From Syntrophaceae bacterium (GTDB lineage: Bacteria; Desulfobacterota; Syntrophia; Syntrophales; Smithellaceae), in the NCBI GenBank assembly GCA_016927935.1, contig JAFGLS010000131.1:1-46403 (forward strand): 46,403 bases of DNA, in the 5' to 3' direction. A program made the translations under genes and the position numbers. Of the stretch, positions 24,987 through 33,914 are shown piece by piece (positions within the stretch are counted from its first letter, which is position 1; each line of letters opens with the position of its first letter). Below the pieces are notes generated by a model. The model searched no databases. It was not told where the DNA came from and saw only the letters and a list, made by a program, of their open reading frames with translations.

Positions 24987-25823
24987 ATGAATGCAAATGT
25001 TCTGCGCAAACTTATATGTCTTAACTGCGGTTCGCCGCGCTTATCCAACACGGCAATATCAGTGGTGGGAAGACATCATAAGGATGCGGCATCAGAGACA
25101 CTTAAATGTGGCGTGTGTGGCAGCGTTTATCCTTATTGTGACGGCATAATTGATTTTGCGGATACTGTTCCAATTTCCAGCAATCTTTCGCAATGGGCCA
25201 TGGAATTCAGGCCGCTGGTGACATTTTATGAACATATCTGGCGTCCTATGGTAACTAAACCTTTTTCTGATCTCGACTGGGAGATAAAAACTGTGCAGAA
25301 ATTATTAAATATTGCTTATGGACTTGATGTTCTTGACCTGGGATGCGGTCCGGGCAATTTTACCCGGTTGATTGCCGATGGCGTCAAGTCCGGAGTCGTC
25401 ATCGGATTTGATCTTTCTTTGCCGATGCTTAAACAGGGGTTAAGAACTATTGCAAAAACGAACGCATTAAACATCACGCTTATGCGGGGAGATGTAAATC
25501 GCTTACCTTTTGCTGAGTCAAGCTTTGACCGTATTCATTGTTCTGGCGCATTACACCTCTTTCCCAATCTTACTCGGGTCTTTATGGCGATTTATAATAT
25601 TTTAAAACCGGGCGGCTTATTTGTCGCAGCAACCTATTGCCATGGTGGAGGATTTGTGAAAAGACAAATACAAGATTGCATTGCCGCTTCCTCTGGGTTT
25701 CACTGGTTTGAACTTCAGGAACTGCAGGACTTGGCTGATGAGGCGGGTTTTATAGGCTGGCAGCATTTCGTCAGGAAACAAGGTATAGTGTTTTGTGTTG
25801 GCAAACCGGAAATGGCGGTTTAG
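24987..25823 (+). CDS. Methyltransferase with N-terminal zinc-ribbon (Trm112-like) segment
   Basis: The first 60 residues carry two CxxC pairs (CLNC at 11-14 and CGVC further on) followed by YPYCDGIIDFAD, the usual Trm112-like or zinc-ribbon head of bacterial UbiE-type methyltransferases. The catalytic domain has VLDLGCGPGNFTRLI and a post-motif GDVNRLPFAESSFDRIHCSGALH. The substrate cannot be inferred; relatives act on quinones, rRNA or small metabolites. No ribosome site is visible before the ATG. It stands alone between two gaps. Confidence 0.82.
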   Translation: MNANVLRKLICLNCGSPRLSNTAISVVGRHHKDAASETLKCGVCGSVYPYCDGIIDFADTVPISSNLSQWAMEFRPLVTFYEHIWRPMVTKPFSDLDWEIKTVQKLLNIAYGLDVLDLGCGPGNFTRLIADGVKSGVVIGFDLSLPMLKQGLRTIAKTNALNITLMRGDVNRLPFAESSFDRIHCSGALHLFPNLTRVFMAIYNILKPGGLFVAATYCHGGGFVKRQIQDCIAASSGFHWFELQELQDLADEAGFIGWQHFVRKQGIVFCVGKPEMAV

Positions 25824-25847
25824 CTGTTATTTTATCAATAATCTTTT

Positions 25848-25876
25848 GTTACATTTGTTACATAAAGACGTTACAT
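25848..25876 (+). repeat. Three GTTACAT direct repeats upstream of the CBS gene
   Basis: GTTACAT occurs at 25848-25854, 25857-25863 and 25870-25876, the last two followed by AAAG. The copies are 9 and 13 bases apart and lie 70-100 bases upstream of the CBS-protein start. A TATATT follows shortly after, which could be a -10 box. They may be operator sites; this is inferred from spacing only. Confidence 0.35.
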
Positions 25877-25946
25877 AAAGCTTGCTATATTCTTATTTTT
25901 CTTTTAGAAGATAACCACAATAAAGGAAAGAGGAGGTTATTGAATT

Positions 25947-26390
25947 ATGCAGACAGTAGGAGATATTTTAAAGGGCAAATCAAAGCAAATGTGGACAATT
26001 CTTCCTGACGCTACGGTTTATGAAGCCCTTAAGCTTATGGCAGAAAAGAGAATAGGAGCATTAATGGTCGTTGATAAAAAACGTAATATTGCCGGCATAA
26101 TTACTGAACGCGATTATGCGAGAAAAATTGCTCTGAAAGGTAAAACTTCCCTTAAAACCCTAGTGAAAGATATTATGACGCCCTTCAGTAAAATGTTTAC
26201 GGTAAAGCCCGGTATTCCAGTGGAAGATTGCATGGTACTGATGACTGGTAAGCATATAAGACATGTACCGGTTTTTGACGGAGCTAAATTTATCGGTTTG
26301 GTTTCCATAGGGGACACAGTAAAATCAGTGATTTCAGAAAAAGATATACTTATTGACCAATTAAGTGACTATATCGCGGGTAAATATTAA
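25947..26390 (+). CDS. Stand-alone CBS-domain pair protein
   Basis: A 147-residue protein made of two CBS domains (about 8-65 and 78-135), which together usually bind adenosine nucleotides. The motifs TVYEALKLMAEKRIGALMVVD and GIITERDYARKIALKG in the first repeat, and VEDCMVLMTGKHIRHVPVFD in the second, are typical. There is no attached enzyme domain, so it probably senses energy status for an unknown partner. A strong AGGAGG precedes the ATG and a clear terminator follows, so it is probably its own transcription unit. Confidence 0.9.
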   Translation: MQTVGDILKGKSKQMWTILPDATVYEALKLMAEKRIGALMVVDKKRNIAGIITERDYARKIALKGKTSLKTLVKDIMTPFSKMFTVKPGIPVEDCMVLMTGKHIRHVPVFDGAKFIGLVSIGDTVKSVISEKDILIDQLSDYIAGKY

Positions 26391-26424
26391 TATCTCAATA
26401 TAGAAAATCTTACATTATTTCTTC

Positions 26425-26457
26425 AAGGCAGGGTTATGGTTACCCTGCCTTTTTTTA
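26425..26457 (+). terminator. Rho-independent terminator after the CBS gene
   Basis: AAGGCAGGGT (26425-26434) pairs perfectly with ACCCTGCCTT (26442-26451) around a seven-base loop, and a run of T's extends to 26457. This is the clearest intrinsic terminator outside the ilv leader. Confidence 0.9.
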
Positions 26458-26585
26458 TTATTTTTTTGCGATTTTTTTAAAAAATTATAGTGGAATTAAG
26501 GGGGATGGCCAAAAAGCTAAAAAAAATCAAAACACTACATATTGTGGTATAATCACGGCAAAACCACATTTTGTTGTATTTTTTC

Positions 26586-26614
26586 TTTACAAAGCGTTAA
26601 TCTTTTGCTAGCAT
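26586..26614 (+). promoter_or_regulatory. Predicted smc promoter
   Basis: TTTACA (26586-26591) and TAGCAT (26609-26614) with a 17-base spacer, ending 36 bases before the smc ATG. About 20 bases further upstream is an inverted repeat, TGTGGT (26543-26548) with ACCACA (26563-26568), whose loop contains a TATAAT (26548-26553). Confidence 0.4.
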
Positions 26615-26650
26615 TCCTAAAATTTAAACAGTTCAGTTAAGGATATTTTT

Positions 26651-29600
26651 ATGAATTTAAAGAGATTGGAAATATCCGGTTTTAAGTCTTTCCGCGATAG
26701 GGTTATCCTTGATTTTTCCAACGGGATTACGGGAATTGTCGGTCCTAATGGTTGTGGAAAATCTAACATAGTTGACGCTCTCCGATGGGTAATGGGCGAG
26801 CAAAGAATTAAGACTCTCCGTGGAAAAAAGATGGACGACGTCATCTTCAATGGTAGTCAGGATTCCGCTCCGGTAAGCATGGCGGAAATTACGATGACCT
26901 TGGTTGCCAATGGTAACAGTTTTCCCGGTGCGTATTCTGAAATGAATGAAGTATCCATTTCCCGCAAAGTTGTTCTCGACGGCGAGAGCGAGTACTACAT
27001 CAATCAGGTTCCCTGTCGTCTTCTTGATGTTAAGGAATTCTTTATGGGTACCGGTGTCGGTGCCAGAACTTATTCTGTGGTTGAGCAGGGAAATGTATCA
27101 ACTCTAGTCGAAGCCAAGCCCGAAGACAGAAGATTGTTCATAGAAGATGCCGCTGGTGTTTCCAAATACAAAAGCCGCAAGGAAGCGGCCATCCGCAAAA
27201 TGGAAGCAACTAAACAGAATATGCTTCGGCTCAACGACATTATCAAGGAAGTAAAAACACAGCTTAATACAATTTCTCGCCAGGCCAAAAGAGCTGAACA
27301 GTACAAAAATATTAAACAGGAAATCAAGGAAGCGGAATTAACGGTTGCACTGCAAAACTATGTTGAATTTTCTGAAAAGGAATCTTCTCTGCAGGCCGAG
27401 CGAGCAGATTTGCAAAATCAGTATGCTCTTATAAACACAAGTATTCAAGCCAAGGAATCGGCTCTGGATGATATGAAATTGAGACTTCTGGAAAATGAAG
27501 AGTTTACGAACAAAATTCAGCAGGATCTCTACGAAATTAAAAACACCATCGGCATAAAAGAAAAAAGTATTGAATTCGCCCATCATCAGATAACAGACGC
27601 TTCCGAACATAATCAGAAAAATCTGACAGAGATTCAGATATTGCAGACGAAAAAAGCCGATTTAATTTCTGAAATTGAAGACCTGCAAAAAAGCTCTGTT
27701 GAAGCGGAAAACAGAATCGCCGCTCTGAAATCGGAAAATGAAGAAATGCAACAGAAAATTCAGGAGCTCATCATTGCCGATAAAGAATTAGACAGTCAAC
27801 TGGAGGAGAAAAAGAGTTTATTCATTGAAATCGTTACGGAAAAAGCCAAACTCCGCAATATGATTTATAGTCTGAACAAAAACATTGAAGATTTAAAAAA
27901 GCGCGAGGAAAGAGAAACGCACGAGCTTGATGAAAATAAAAAAATGATGGCGGATCTTGCAGGCAAACTGGAATCGGTCAACGAAGAATTAAAGAGAGAT
28001 GAGGCTGAAGTTGCAAAACTGGAAGCAAAAGTGGCGGAAACCTCAGCTGCGCTGGATAATTCTAAATCGGATTTACAGCTGAACGAAGAGAGTATCGCGA
28101 AAATAAAGGAAGAAGTGGATATGAAATCTTCCCGGATAATTTCGCTAAAAGAGTTTCAGGAAGCATCTAAGTGGGGCAACGAGGGCGTCAAAACAATCAT
28201 TGAACATAAAGAATACAGTGATAAATTTTACGGAGTAATTGCCGATCATATCAGTGTCCCGCGCGAATATGAGGCTGCCGTGGAAGCCGTTTTGGGAGAA
28301 AAACTTCAGTATGTCGTGGTAAAAAGCCAGGAAGACGGCGTGAAGGCGATTGATTATTTGAAAAAATGTCAGCTGGGACGGGGGAGTTTTGTTTCGGCGG
28401 ATTTGAGAAACCATAATGTGAAAATTTATTGTAGCCAGCAACTCAACGTAGCGGAACCTCTTCTGGAGAAGGTTAAAGTCAATGATGATTTTAAAGATAT
28501 TGCCGATTGTCTGATGGGAGATGTTTTGCTGGTACCGACTATGGAGGAAGGCATTTCTCTTTGGAAGGAAAATGGTTTTAAGGGAACTTTTGTAACGCCG
28601 GAGGGGGATATTATAAATCAGCAGGGTATATTAACCGGCGGCAGCGGTTCGGCTGTGGAAAAAAGCCTTCTCGCAACAAAGAGAGAAATCGGTGAACTGG
28701 AAACAGAGGTTTTAAGGTTGTCTGCTGACCTGGAAGTTAGAATGAATCAGAAAAATAATCTCATCTCCGATATTTCCCGATGGGAAGAAGAAATAGCTCA
28801 GGTAAGAAAGGATATTCATTCACTGGAGATTGAAATTAACGGCAGGAAAAAAGATTGTGAACGGTTTGAGTACGATACAAACAGATTGAAACAGAGTATT
28901 GCCGTTCTGGAATTCAACAGAAAAAACCTCAACACGGAAAAATCTGAAGCCGAAGAAAGACTCCAGAAATTCAATGCTGATATTTTACAAAAAGAAGAGG
29001 AAGAAAAGAAAATCAATGAAATTATTCATTCACTGAACAGCAGGAAAGAACAGTCTCGGTTGGAAATTGACGGGAAGGAACGTTATTTAACCGACAAAAA
29101 AATAGAGGTGGCTTCTCTGGAAGAAAAAAAGGACGCCGATTTGCGGACAATATCAAGACTGCAGGATAATATAACCGCCGTAGAGACTGAAAATAAAGCG
29201 AAGGAAGAAGAAATTGTCTTTGGCGAAAAACAGATTGCCGAATTGACTCGGACAATCGAAAACGAGCAGGCTTTGCTTAAAGAATTGTACAGCAGTTTTT
29301 CGGTGCAGGAAACGCTTCTAGCGGAGAAGAAAGCCAATCAAAATCGCGAAGATGCACAATTAAAAATAAAGGAAAATGAAATCAAGGAAATTAAAAAGAA
29401 AATTGATGATTTGCGTCAACAGATGAATGAAATAGAAATGCAGTGCAGGGAAGTGGTCTTAAACAAAGAAAATCAGAGAAGAGGGACCGCTGAAAAACAT
29501 GACGTTGATTTGGAAAATATGGCGTCAGGGTTTGAAAAAGTTGCGGAGGAAAAAATTGCCGAGCTTACTGCCTCAATGGAAAAAAACAAACAAATGTTGG

Positions 29601-30199
29601 AAACCTTCGGCGAAGTAAATCTTCTCGCTCTCAATGAATATGAGGAATTGGACAAGCGTTATAACTTCCTTTCAACGCAGATAGCAGATTTGAATTCTTC
29701 CATAAATGTTCTGCAAAGAACAATAATGCGGATTAATAAAATCTTCCGCATAAGGTTTGCCGAAACCTTTGAATCTGTTAATGCGTGTTTTAAGGAAGTA
29801 TTTGCTCAGATTTTTCCGGGAGGCCGAGGAGAACTTCTGCTTACTGATGAAAACGATCTGTTAGAAACAGGAGTGGATATTGATATTCAGGTTCCCGGCA
29901 AGAGAAAGCAGAATGTCAATTTACTTTCCGGCGGCGAAAAATCTCTGGTGGCTGTCGCTCTTATTTTTGCTATTTTAAAATATCGTCCGTCACCGTTTCT
30001 GATTCTGGATGAAGTTGATGCCGCCCTGGATGATGCCAATACCAATTTATTCAGTCGTCTGATTAGAGATGTTGCCATGAAATCCCAGGTTGTTATGATT
30101 ACTCATAATAAGAGTACAATGGAAGTTGCCGATACGCTCTTTGGCGTAACCATGCAAAAACAAGGAATATCGTCTCTGGTATCCGTCAGTCTAAATTAA
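26651..30199 (+). CDS. smc: Chromosome segregation ATPase SMC
   Basis: Condensin core subunit that compacts and segregates the chromosome with ScpA and ScpB (not in this window). The head domain starts at residue 1 with Walker A GPNGCGKS (31-38) and the VVEQGNVS region. A long coiled coil (about 170-510) leads to the hinge (about 520-665, including EYEAAVEAVLGEKLQYVVV). The returning coil reaches the C-terminal head with the ABC signature LSGGEKS (from 1092) and Walker B LILDEVDAALDD. The 1182 residues are full length. Translation is supported by AAGGAT upstream. ftsY follows beyond a repeat-filled gap, a pairing seen in other bacteria. Confidence 0.97.
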   Translation: MNLKRLEISGFKSFRDRVILDFSNGITGIVGPNGCGKSNIVDALRWVMGEQRIKTLRGKKMDDVIFNGSQDSAPVSMAEITMTLVANGNSFPGAYSEMNEVSISRKVVLDGESEYYINQVPCRLLDVKEFFMGTGVGARTYSVVEQGNVSTLVEAKPEDRRLFIEDAAGVSKYKSRKEAAIRKMEATKQNMLRLNDIIKEVKTQLNTISRQAKRAEQYKNIKQEIKEAELTVALQNYVEFSEKESSLQAERADLQNQYALINTSIQAKESALDDMKLRLLENEEFTNKIQQDLYEIKNTIGIKEKSIEFAHHQITDASEHNQKNLTEIQILQTKKADLISEIEDLQKSSVEAENRIAALKSENEEMQQKIQELIIADKELDSQLEEKKSLFIEIVTEKAKLRNMIYSLNKNIEDLKKREERETHELDENKKMMADLAGKLESVNEELKRDEAEVAKLEAKVAETSAALDNSKSDLQLNEESIAKIKEEVDMKSSRIISLKEFQEASKWGNEGVKTIIEHKEYSDKFYGVIADHISVPREYEAAVEAVLGEKLQYVVVKSQEDGVKAIDYLKKCQLGRGSFVSADLRNHNVKIYCSQQLNVAEPLLEKVKVNDDFKDIADCLMGDVLLVPTMEEGISLWKENGFKGTFVTPEGDIINQQGILTGGSGSAVEKSLLATKREIGELETEVLRLSADLEVRMNQKNNLISDISRWEEEIAQVRKDIHSLEIEINGRKKDCERFEYDTNRLKQSIAVLEFNRKNLNTEKSEAEERLQKFNADILQKEEEEKKINEIIHSLNSRKEQSRLEIDGKERYLTDKKIEVASLEEKKDADLRTISRLQDNITAVETENKAKEEEIVFGEKQIAELTRTIENEQALLKELYSSFSVQETLLAEKKANQNREDAQLKIKENEIKEIKKKIDDLRQQMNEIEMQCREVVLNKENQRRGTAEKHDVDLENMASGFEKVAEEKIAELTASMEKNKQMLETFGEVNLLALNEYEELDKRYNFLSTQIADLNSSINVLQRTIMRINKIFRIRFAETFESVNACFKEVFAQIFPGGRGELLLTDENDLLETGVDIDIQVPGKRKQNVNLLSGGEKSLVAVALIFAILKYRPSPFLILDEVDAALDDANTNLFSRLIRDVAMKSQVVMITHNKSTMEVADTLFGVTMQKQGISSLVSVSLN

Positions 30200-30236
30200 T
30201 CAACTTCTTTACTTCTTTTAAAAAAGCAGATATTGT

Positions 30237-30585
30237 GAAACTCCAATTTAGTGAGTCCCAAGTTTCAGAAGCGTATAACCTAAAGGTCACTGTAGGCGCG
30301 CTGAAATTTGATGGACGTAATGAGATTCAAACTTTAAAAGCGAAGCGTATTAAAGTTTGTTAGCCGAATTATCCAATCCCGATTATCGGAATTGGAAACT
30401 ATCCCCGGAGCGAAGCGACGAGGGACTATGACAAAGCGGATAACCTAAATACCCTAAAGGGCACCATGGGGTCACTACAGGCGCATTGGAATTGGTAAGT
30501 TGAATCCCGATTTTATCGGGACGAAGCGGAGGGTAAAATGTTCTGCAAATTGCTAAGGAATACTTTAAGAGCCGTACCCGTGATT
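30237..30585 (-). repeat. Modular hairpin array, copy B (smc to ftsY gap)
   Basis: The 424-base gap (30200-30623) is nearly all repeat. Hairpins: CAAGTTTCA (30259-30267) with TGAAATTTG (30302-30310); a perfect ten-base-pair CAAACTTTAA (30328-30337) with TTAAAGTTTG (30350-30359) around a loop containing AAGCGAAGCG; CCAATcCCGAT with ATCGGaATTGG (30373-30395); TCCCGAT (30505-30511) with ATCGGGA (30515-30521). The loop insert at 30437-30487 matches 22650-22700 at 48 of 51 bases. The array ends near 30575-30584 with the reverse complement of the boundary motif ATCACGGGTA seen in copies C and D. Confidence 0.75.
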
Positions 30586-30623
30586 AATCAGCTATCGTAT
30601 AAGAAAGATGTATCTGTGGGGAA

Positions 30624-31535
30624 ATGAGTTTTTTTGAGAAATTAAAAACAGGTCTGAACAAAACCCGGGCTGTCCTGACAAAAAATCTTGATAATCTTGT
30701 TTTTGGCAAAAGAGTTCTGGATAAAGAGCTTTTTGATGAACTGGAGGAGCTCCTTATCTCGGCGGATATGGGTCCTCAATTTACTTATGATTTAATTGAT
30801 GATGTCAAGCAGCGCATCGGCCGTGATGAATTGCGAAACGCTCAGGAAATAAAAAAGGTTTTACAGGAGCGGATGACCGATATTCTGCAAAAGGTGGAGA
30901 AGCCTTTGGAAATTCCGCGCGGGAAACCATTTATTATTATGACTATCGGTGTTAATGGCAGCGGTAAAACGACCACTATAGGTAAATTGGCCAGTATGCT
31001 CAAAAGCGAAGGTTACGAAGTTATGCTTGTTGCCGCTGACACTTTCCGGGCGGCAGCTATTGAACAATTGGAAGTGTGGGGTTCGCGTGTCGGTGCGCCT
31101 GTTGTCAGGCAAAAGGCAAACTCCGATCCCGCGGCGGTAGTTTTTGATGCTATGGTAAAAATTAAAACTGGATTTTCCGGCGTTGTTATCGTAGATACTG
31201 CTGGTCGGCTGCATACACGGGTAAATCTAATGGAGGAACTGAAAAAAATAAAAAGAATAATCAATAAGGAGTTGCCTGAATTGTCGCCGGAAATATTGCT
31301 GATTCTTGACGCAACGGTTGGCCAAAATGCGGTTTTTCAGGCAAAGACCTTTAAAGAGGAAATCGGAGTGACCGGCATCATTCTAACCAAACTGGATGGG
31401 AGCTCCAAAGGTGGCGTGGTAGTGAGAATTGCCAGCGAACTTGCTCTTCCTGTGCGGTATATAGGAGTCGGAGAAGGGCTGGATGACTTGCGCGTTTTTG
31501 AAAGCGTTGATTTTACCAGGGCGCTTCTGAATTAA
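30624..31535 (+). CDS. ftsY: Signal recognition particle receptor FtsY
   Basis: GTPase that docks SRP-bound ribosomes at the inner membrane. The N-terminal helical (N) domain runs to about residue 90; the G domain has GVNGSGKTT (109-117), [24 protein letters not shown] and [10 protein letters not shown]. At 303 residues it lacks the long acidic A domain of E. coli FtsY, as is common outside enterobacteria. GGGG immediately upstream supports the ATG. Confidence 0.96.
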   Translation: MSFFEKLKTGLNKTRAVLTKNLDNLVFGKRVLDKELFDELEELLISADMGPQFTYDLIDDVKQRIGRDELRNAQEIKKVLQERMTDILQKVEKPLEIPRGKPFIIMTIGVNGSGKTTTIGKLASMLKSEGYEVMLVAADTFRAAAIEQLEVWGSRVGAPVVRQKANSDPAAVVFDAMVKIKTGFSGVVIVDTAGRLHTRVNLMEELKKIKRIINKELPELSPEILLILDATVGQNAVFQAKTFKEEIGVTGIILTKLDGSSKGGVVVRIASELALPVRYIGVGEGLDDLRVFESVDFTRALLN

Positions 31536-31563
31536 ACTTTTAAGAAATTTTGGCAGAATATTT

Positions 31564-32208
31564 ATGGGTAAAATCTTTGCAATTGGAGATATTCACGGTT
31601 GTTTGGTAAAGCTTAAAGAGCTTATATCAAAAATTGATATTGATTATAAAAAGGATACTCTGGTCTTTATCGGCGATTATATTGATCGCGGTGAATTAGG
31701 AAAGGAAATTGTCGATTATGTTCTTCACTTGAAGCGCAGTCATAAAAATATAGTGTGTCTGCTGGGAAATCATGAGCAAATGCTTTTGCGTTTCCTGGAA
31801 GGCGTGGATGAAGATATTTATCTGAGAAATGGCGGCGAAAACACGCTTCGGTCCTATGATATTTTGCCTTCGGATAATATAGAGAAAAGAAAAAGTAAAA
31901 TTCCCCCTGCTCATCGGCAATTTTATGAATCACTTTTGCCGTATTATGAAACTGAGGATTACATATTTGTTCACGCCGGCCTCAGACCGAGAGTGTCAAT
32001 GGAAAAACAGACATTGGATGACCTGTTATGGATAAGGTATGATTTCATAGAAGCGGAGGATGTCTTTGACAAAACAGTTATTTTTGGCCATACTCCTTTA
32101 ATGAGTCCCCTGATTGATAGGGATAAGATTGGCATAGATACCGGCGCAGTTTATGGTGGAAGCCTTACCTGCATTGAATTGCCGGAAATGAAAATTTATC
32201 AGGTGTGA
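31564..32208 (+). CDS. Calcineurin-like / serine-threonine-type protein phosphatase
   Basis: Metallophosphoesterase with the three classical metal-binding motifs: GDIHG near residue 7-11, GDYIDRG near 38-44 and GNHEQ near 67. This order and spacing, and the 214-residue size, fit the bacterial PPP-type Ser/Thr phosphatase (PrpA/PrpE/ApaH-like) group. The substrate may be phosphoproteins or dinucleotides and cannot be decided from the sequence. It follows ftsY by 28 bases and is probably in the same transcript. Confidence 0.88.
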   Translation: MGKIFAIGDIHGCLVKLKELISKIDIDYKKDTLVFIGDYIDRGELGKEIVDYVLHLKRSHKNIVCLLGNHEQMLLRFLEGVDEDIYLRNGGENTLRSYDILPSDNIEKRKSKIPPAHRQFYESLLPYYETEDYIFVHAGLRPRVSMEKQTLDDLLWIRYDFIEAEDVFDKTVIFGHTPLMSPLIDRDKIGIDTGAVYGGSLTCIELPEMKIYQV

Positions 32209-32210
32209 AA

Positions 32211-32338
32211 ATCACGGGTATGAGTATAAAGTTAATTTTGGAAATATATTCCGCAACAAGCTGCGCAGTATAAAACCCTCCGCTTTGCGGGATTGTTCAA
32301 CTTACCAATTCCGCTGTGCTTCGCTTTCAGAATTGGAG
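32211..32338 (+). repeat. Modular hairpin array, copy C (phosphatase to formiminotransferase gap)
   Basis: Begins with the boundary motif TCACGGGTATGA (32212-32223), identical to copy D. Then comes a CCGC/GCGG mini-hairpin (32280-32290) whose surroundings (CCCTCCGC...GCGGGATTGTT) are a near-identical inverted copy of 22790-22814 in array A. Last is CCAATTC (32305-32311) with GAATTGG (32330-32336) around a loop containing GTGCTTCGCTTT. The 3' arm ends in GGAG (32335-32338), which is positioned as the Shine-Dalgarno site of the next gene. Confidence 0.75.
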
Positions 32339-32346
32339 TTTCAACA

Positions 32347-33255
32347 ATGAAAATTATCGAATGCGTGCCGAATTTCAGCGAGGGACGTGACTTAAGAAAA
32401 ATCAAGGCAATTGCCCGTGTTCTTAAATCATTTCCTGATGTGCGGCTGGCCGATTACAGCGGTGACTCGGATCATAACAGAAGTGTTTTTACTTTTATGG
32501 GTCAACCTCAGGATGTGCTGAAAGCGGCGCTCGCTTCTTGCGATAAAGCTCTTAAATTGATTGATATGCGTCAACAGCAAGGCGTGCATCCGCGTCTGGG
32601 TGCTGTTGATGTCGTACCTTTTATTCCCTTGGGCAAGGCCAAGATGAAGGATGCTGTCGATTTAGCCCATGCTTTCGGAAGACAATTATATGAGCGCTTC
32701 GGTGTGCCTGTGTATTTCTATGGTTTTGCGGCGCAAAATGGCCAATGTATTGAGCTTCCTGATGTTCGTCGCGGAGGATATGAGAGATTGGCGGATAAAA
32801 TGGCGTGTGCGGAAGGATATCCTGATGTGGGAGAAGGAGAATTCAATGAACGGGCCGGAGCGGCAGCTGTTGGCGCCAGAGATTTGCTGGTTGCTTATAA
32901 TATTAATCTGGCGTGTGATGATTTGCTTCTGGTACGTCATATAGCTTCACGAATAAGAGAAAAGGGCGGCGGCTTGAAAAATGTGCGCGCCATTGGTGTA
33001 ATATTGAAAGAACGAAGGGTGGCGCAGGTATCAATTAATCTGACCAATTGTAGAGAAACGCCGTTGAAAATAGTTTTTGACAGGGTGAGAACTCTGGCGT
33101 CTGAAGGCGGCGCGCAGATTCTGGAATCCGAATTGATAGGACTCGCCCCCAAATGCGCCTTTAAAGGAACAACCCCTGAATATCTTAAACTGAAAGATTT
33201 TGACGAAAACCGTATACTGGAAACGCACCTGAAAGCCGTTCAAAGTTCAAAGTGA
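32347..33255 (+). CDS. ftcD: Glutamate formimidoyltransferase (FTCD N-terminal type)
   Basis: Transfers a formimino group between glutamate and tetrahydrofolate, in histidine breakdown or one-carbon metabolism. The chain opens with the family signature MKIIECVPNFSEGRD and contains ADYSGDSDHNRSVFTFMG and HPRLGAVDVVPFIPLG, with the catalytic histidine in the HNRSV/HPRLG region. At 302 residues only the transferase part is present; there is no cyclodeaminase domain. The ATG at 32347 is chosen over an in-frame ATG at 32293 because the latter's 18 extra residues are encoded by the repeat and the GGAG at 32335-32338 is correctly spaced for 32347. Confidence 0.92.
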   Translation: MKIIECVPNFSEGRDLRKIKAIARVLKSFPDVRLADYSGDSDHNRSVFTFMGQPQDVLKAALASCDKALKLIDMRQQQGVHPRLGAVDVVPFIPLGKAKMKDAVDLAHAFGRQLYERFGVPVYFYGFAAQNGQCIELPDVRRGGYERLADKMACAEGYPDVGEGEFNERAGAAAVGARDLLVAYNINLACDDLLLVRHIASRIREKGGGLKNVRAIGVILKERRVAQVSINLTNCRETPLKIVFDRVRTLASEGGAQILESELIGLAPKCAFKGTTPEYLKLKDFDENRILETHLKAVQSSK

Positions 33256-33272
33256 TTTTAAGATTAATTTTT

Positions 33273-33887
33273 TTATCTTAACAGTAACAATTCCTGTGGA
33301 TTATCAAAAAGGTAATCCGGTTTTGCAGCGGCCATTTTTTCTTTGCTGTGCCAGCCCCAGGTAATTCCCACCGTTTTTACTCCGGCCTGCTTTCCTTCTT
33401 TGATGTCACCCGTTGTGTCTCCCACGTAATAAATGTCTTTCAGCGCGATATTATATTTCTTCGCGGCGTGGAGGATTTTTTCCTTTTTACTGAACATGAA
33501 ATCGGAGCCCAGAATGTCGCGGAAATAATCATTGTAATTGAAATAATCCAAGGCTTCTTTAATGGATTGGTAATCGTTGGAAGAGATAACAATTAGAAGA
33601 TGTTCGTCGTGTAGTTTTTTTATAACCGGTTCGACATCCGGAAAGGTCTTCATATCCTTGATTCTTACCTGCGCGAGAATATCCTCGGCGGCTTTCATAA
33701 ACACTTCCAGATTAACGCCCTTCTTTTCCAACGACTCATAAAAGTTGTCGTCGAACAGTTCCAAGAATTCTTCTCGGCTGTGTATTAAAGGCTGTTTGAT
33801 GTCTTTGAGGCAGTCTCTGACAGTCTTTTCGTATACATCCAGGGAATCGGCAAGTACTCCGTCAAAATCAAAAAGAAACAGCTTCAT
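33273..33887 (-). CDS. HAD-family hydrolase, phosphoglycolate phosphatase-like
   Basis: HAD-superfamily phosphatase with the nucleophile motif DFDGVLAD (Asp7 and Asp9), motif II in VISSNDYQSIK, and motif IV in YYVGDTTGDIKEGKQAGV. The small helical cap between motifs I and II and the length of 204 residues fit the Gph/PGP group. The exact substrate is not evident. It is the last gene of the reverse-strand deacetylase-gatCAB run, 27 bases after gatB. Confidence 0.85.
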   Translation of the reverse strand: MKLFLFDFDGVLADSLDVYEKTVRDCLKDIKQPLIHSREEFLELFDDNFYESLEKKGVNLEVFMKAAEDILAQVRIKDMKTFPDVEPVIKKLHDEHLLIVISSNDYQSIKEALDYFNYNDYFRDILGSDFMFSKKEKILHAAKKYNIALKDIYYVGDTTGDIKEGKQAGVKTVGITWGWHSKEKMAAAKPDYLFDNPQELLLLR

Positions 33888-33914
33888 TATTGTTTTTCCA
33901 AAAAATTGACTTAA

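Noticed and set aside
25793-26008. A 71-codon frame between the methyltransferase and CBS genes
   Set aside because: Overlaps both neighbours in other frames and has no ribosome site; the region carries the GTTACAT repeats instead.
32293-32346. Longer reading frame for the formiminotransferase with 18 extra N-terminal residues
   Set aside because: The extra part is translated from hairpin array C, lacks a ribosome site and precedes the family's conserved MKIIECVPNFSEG start.
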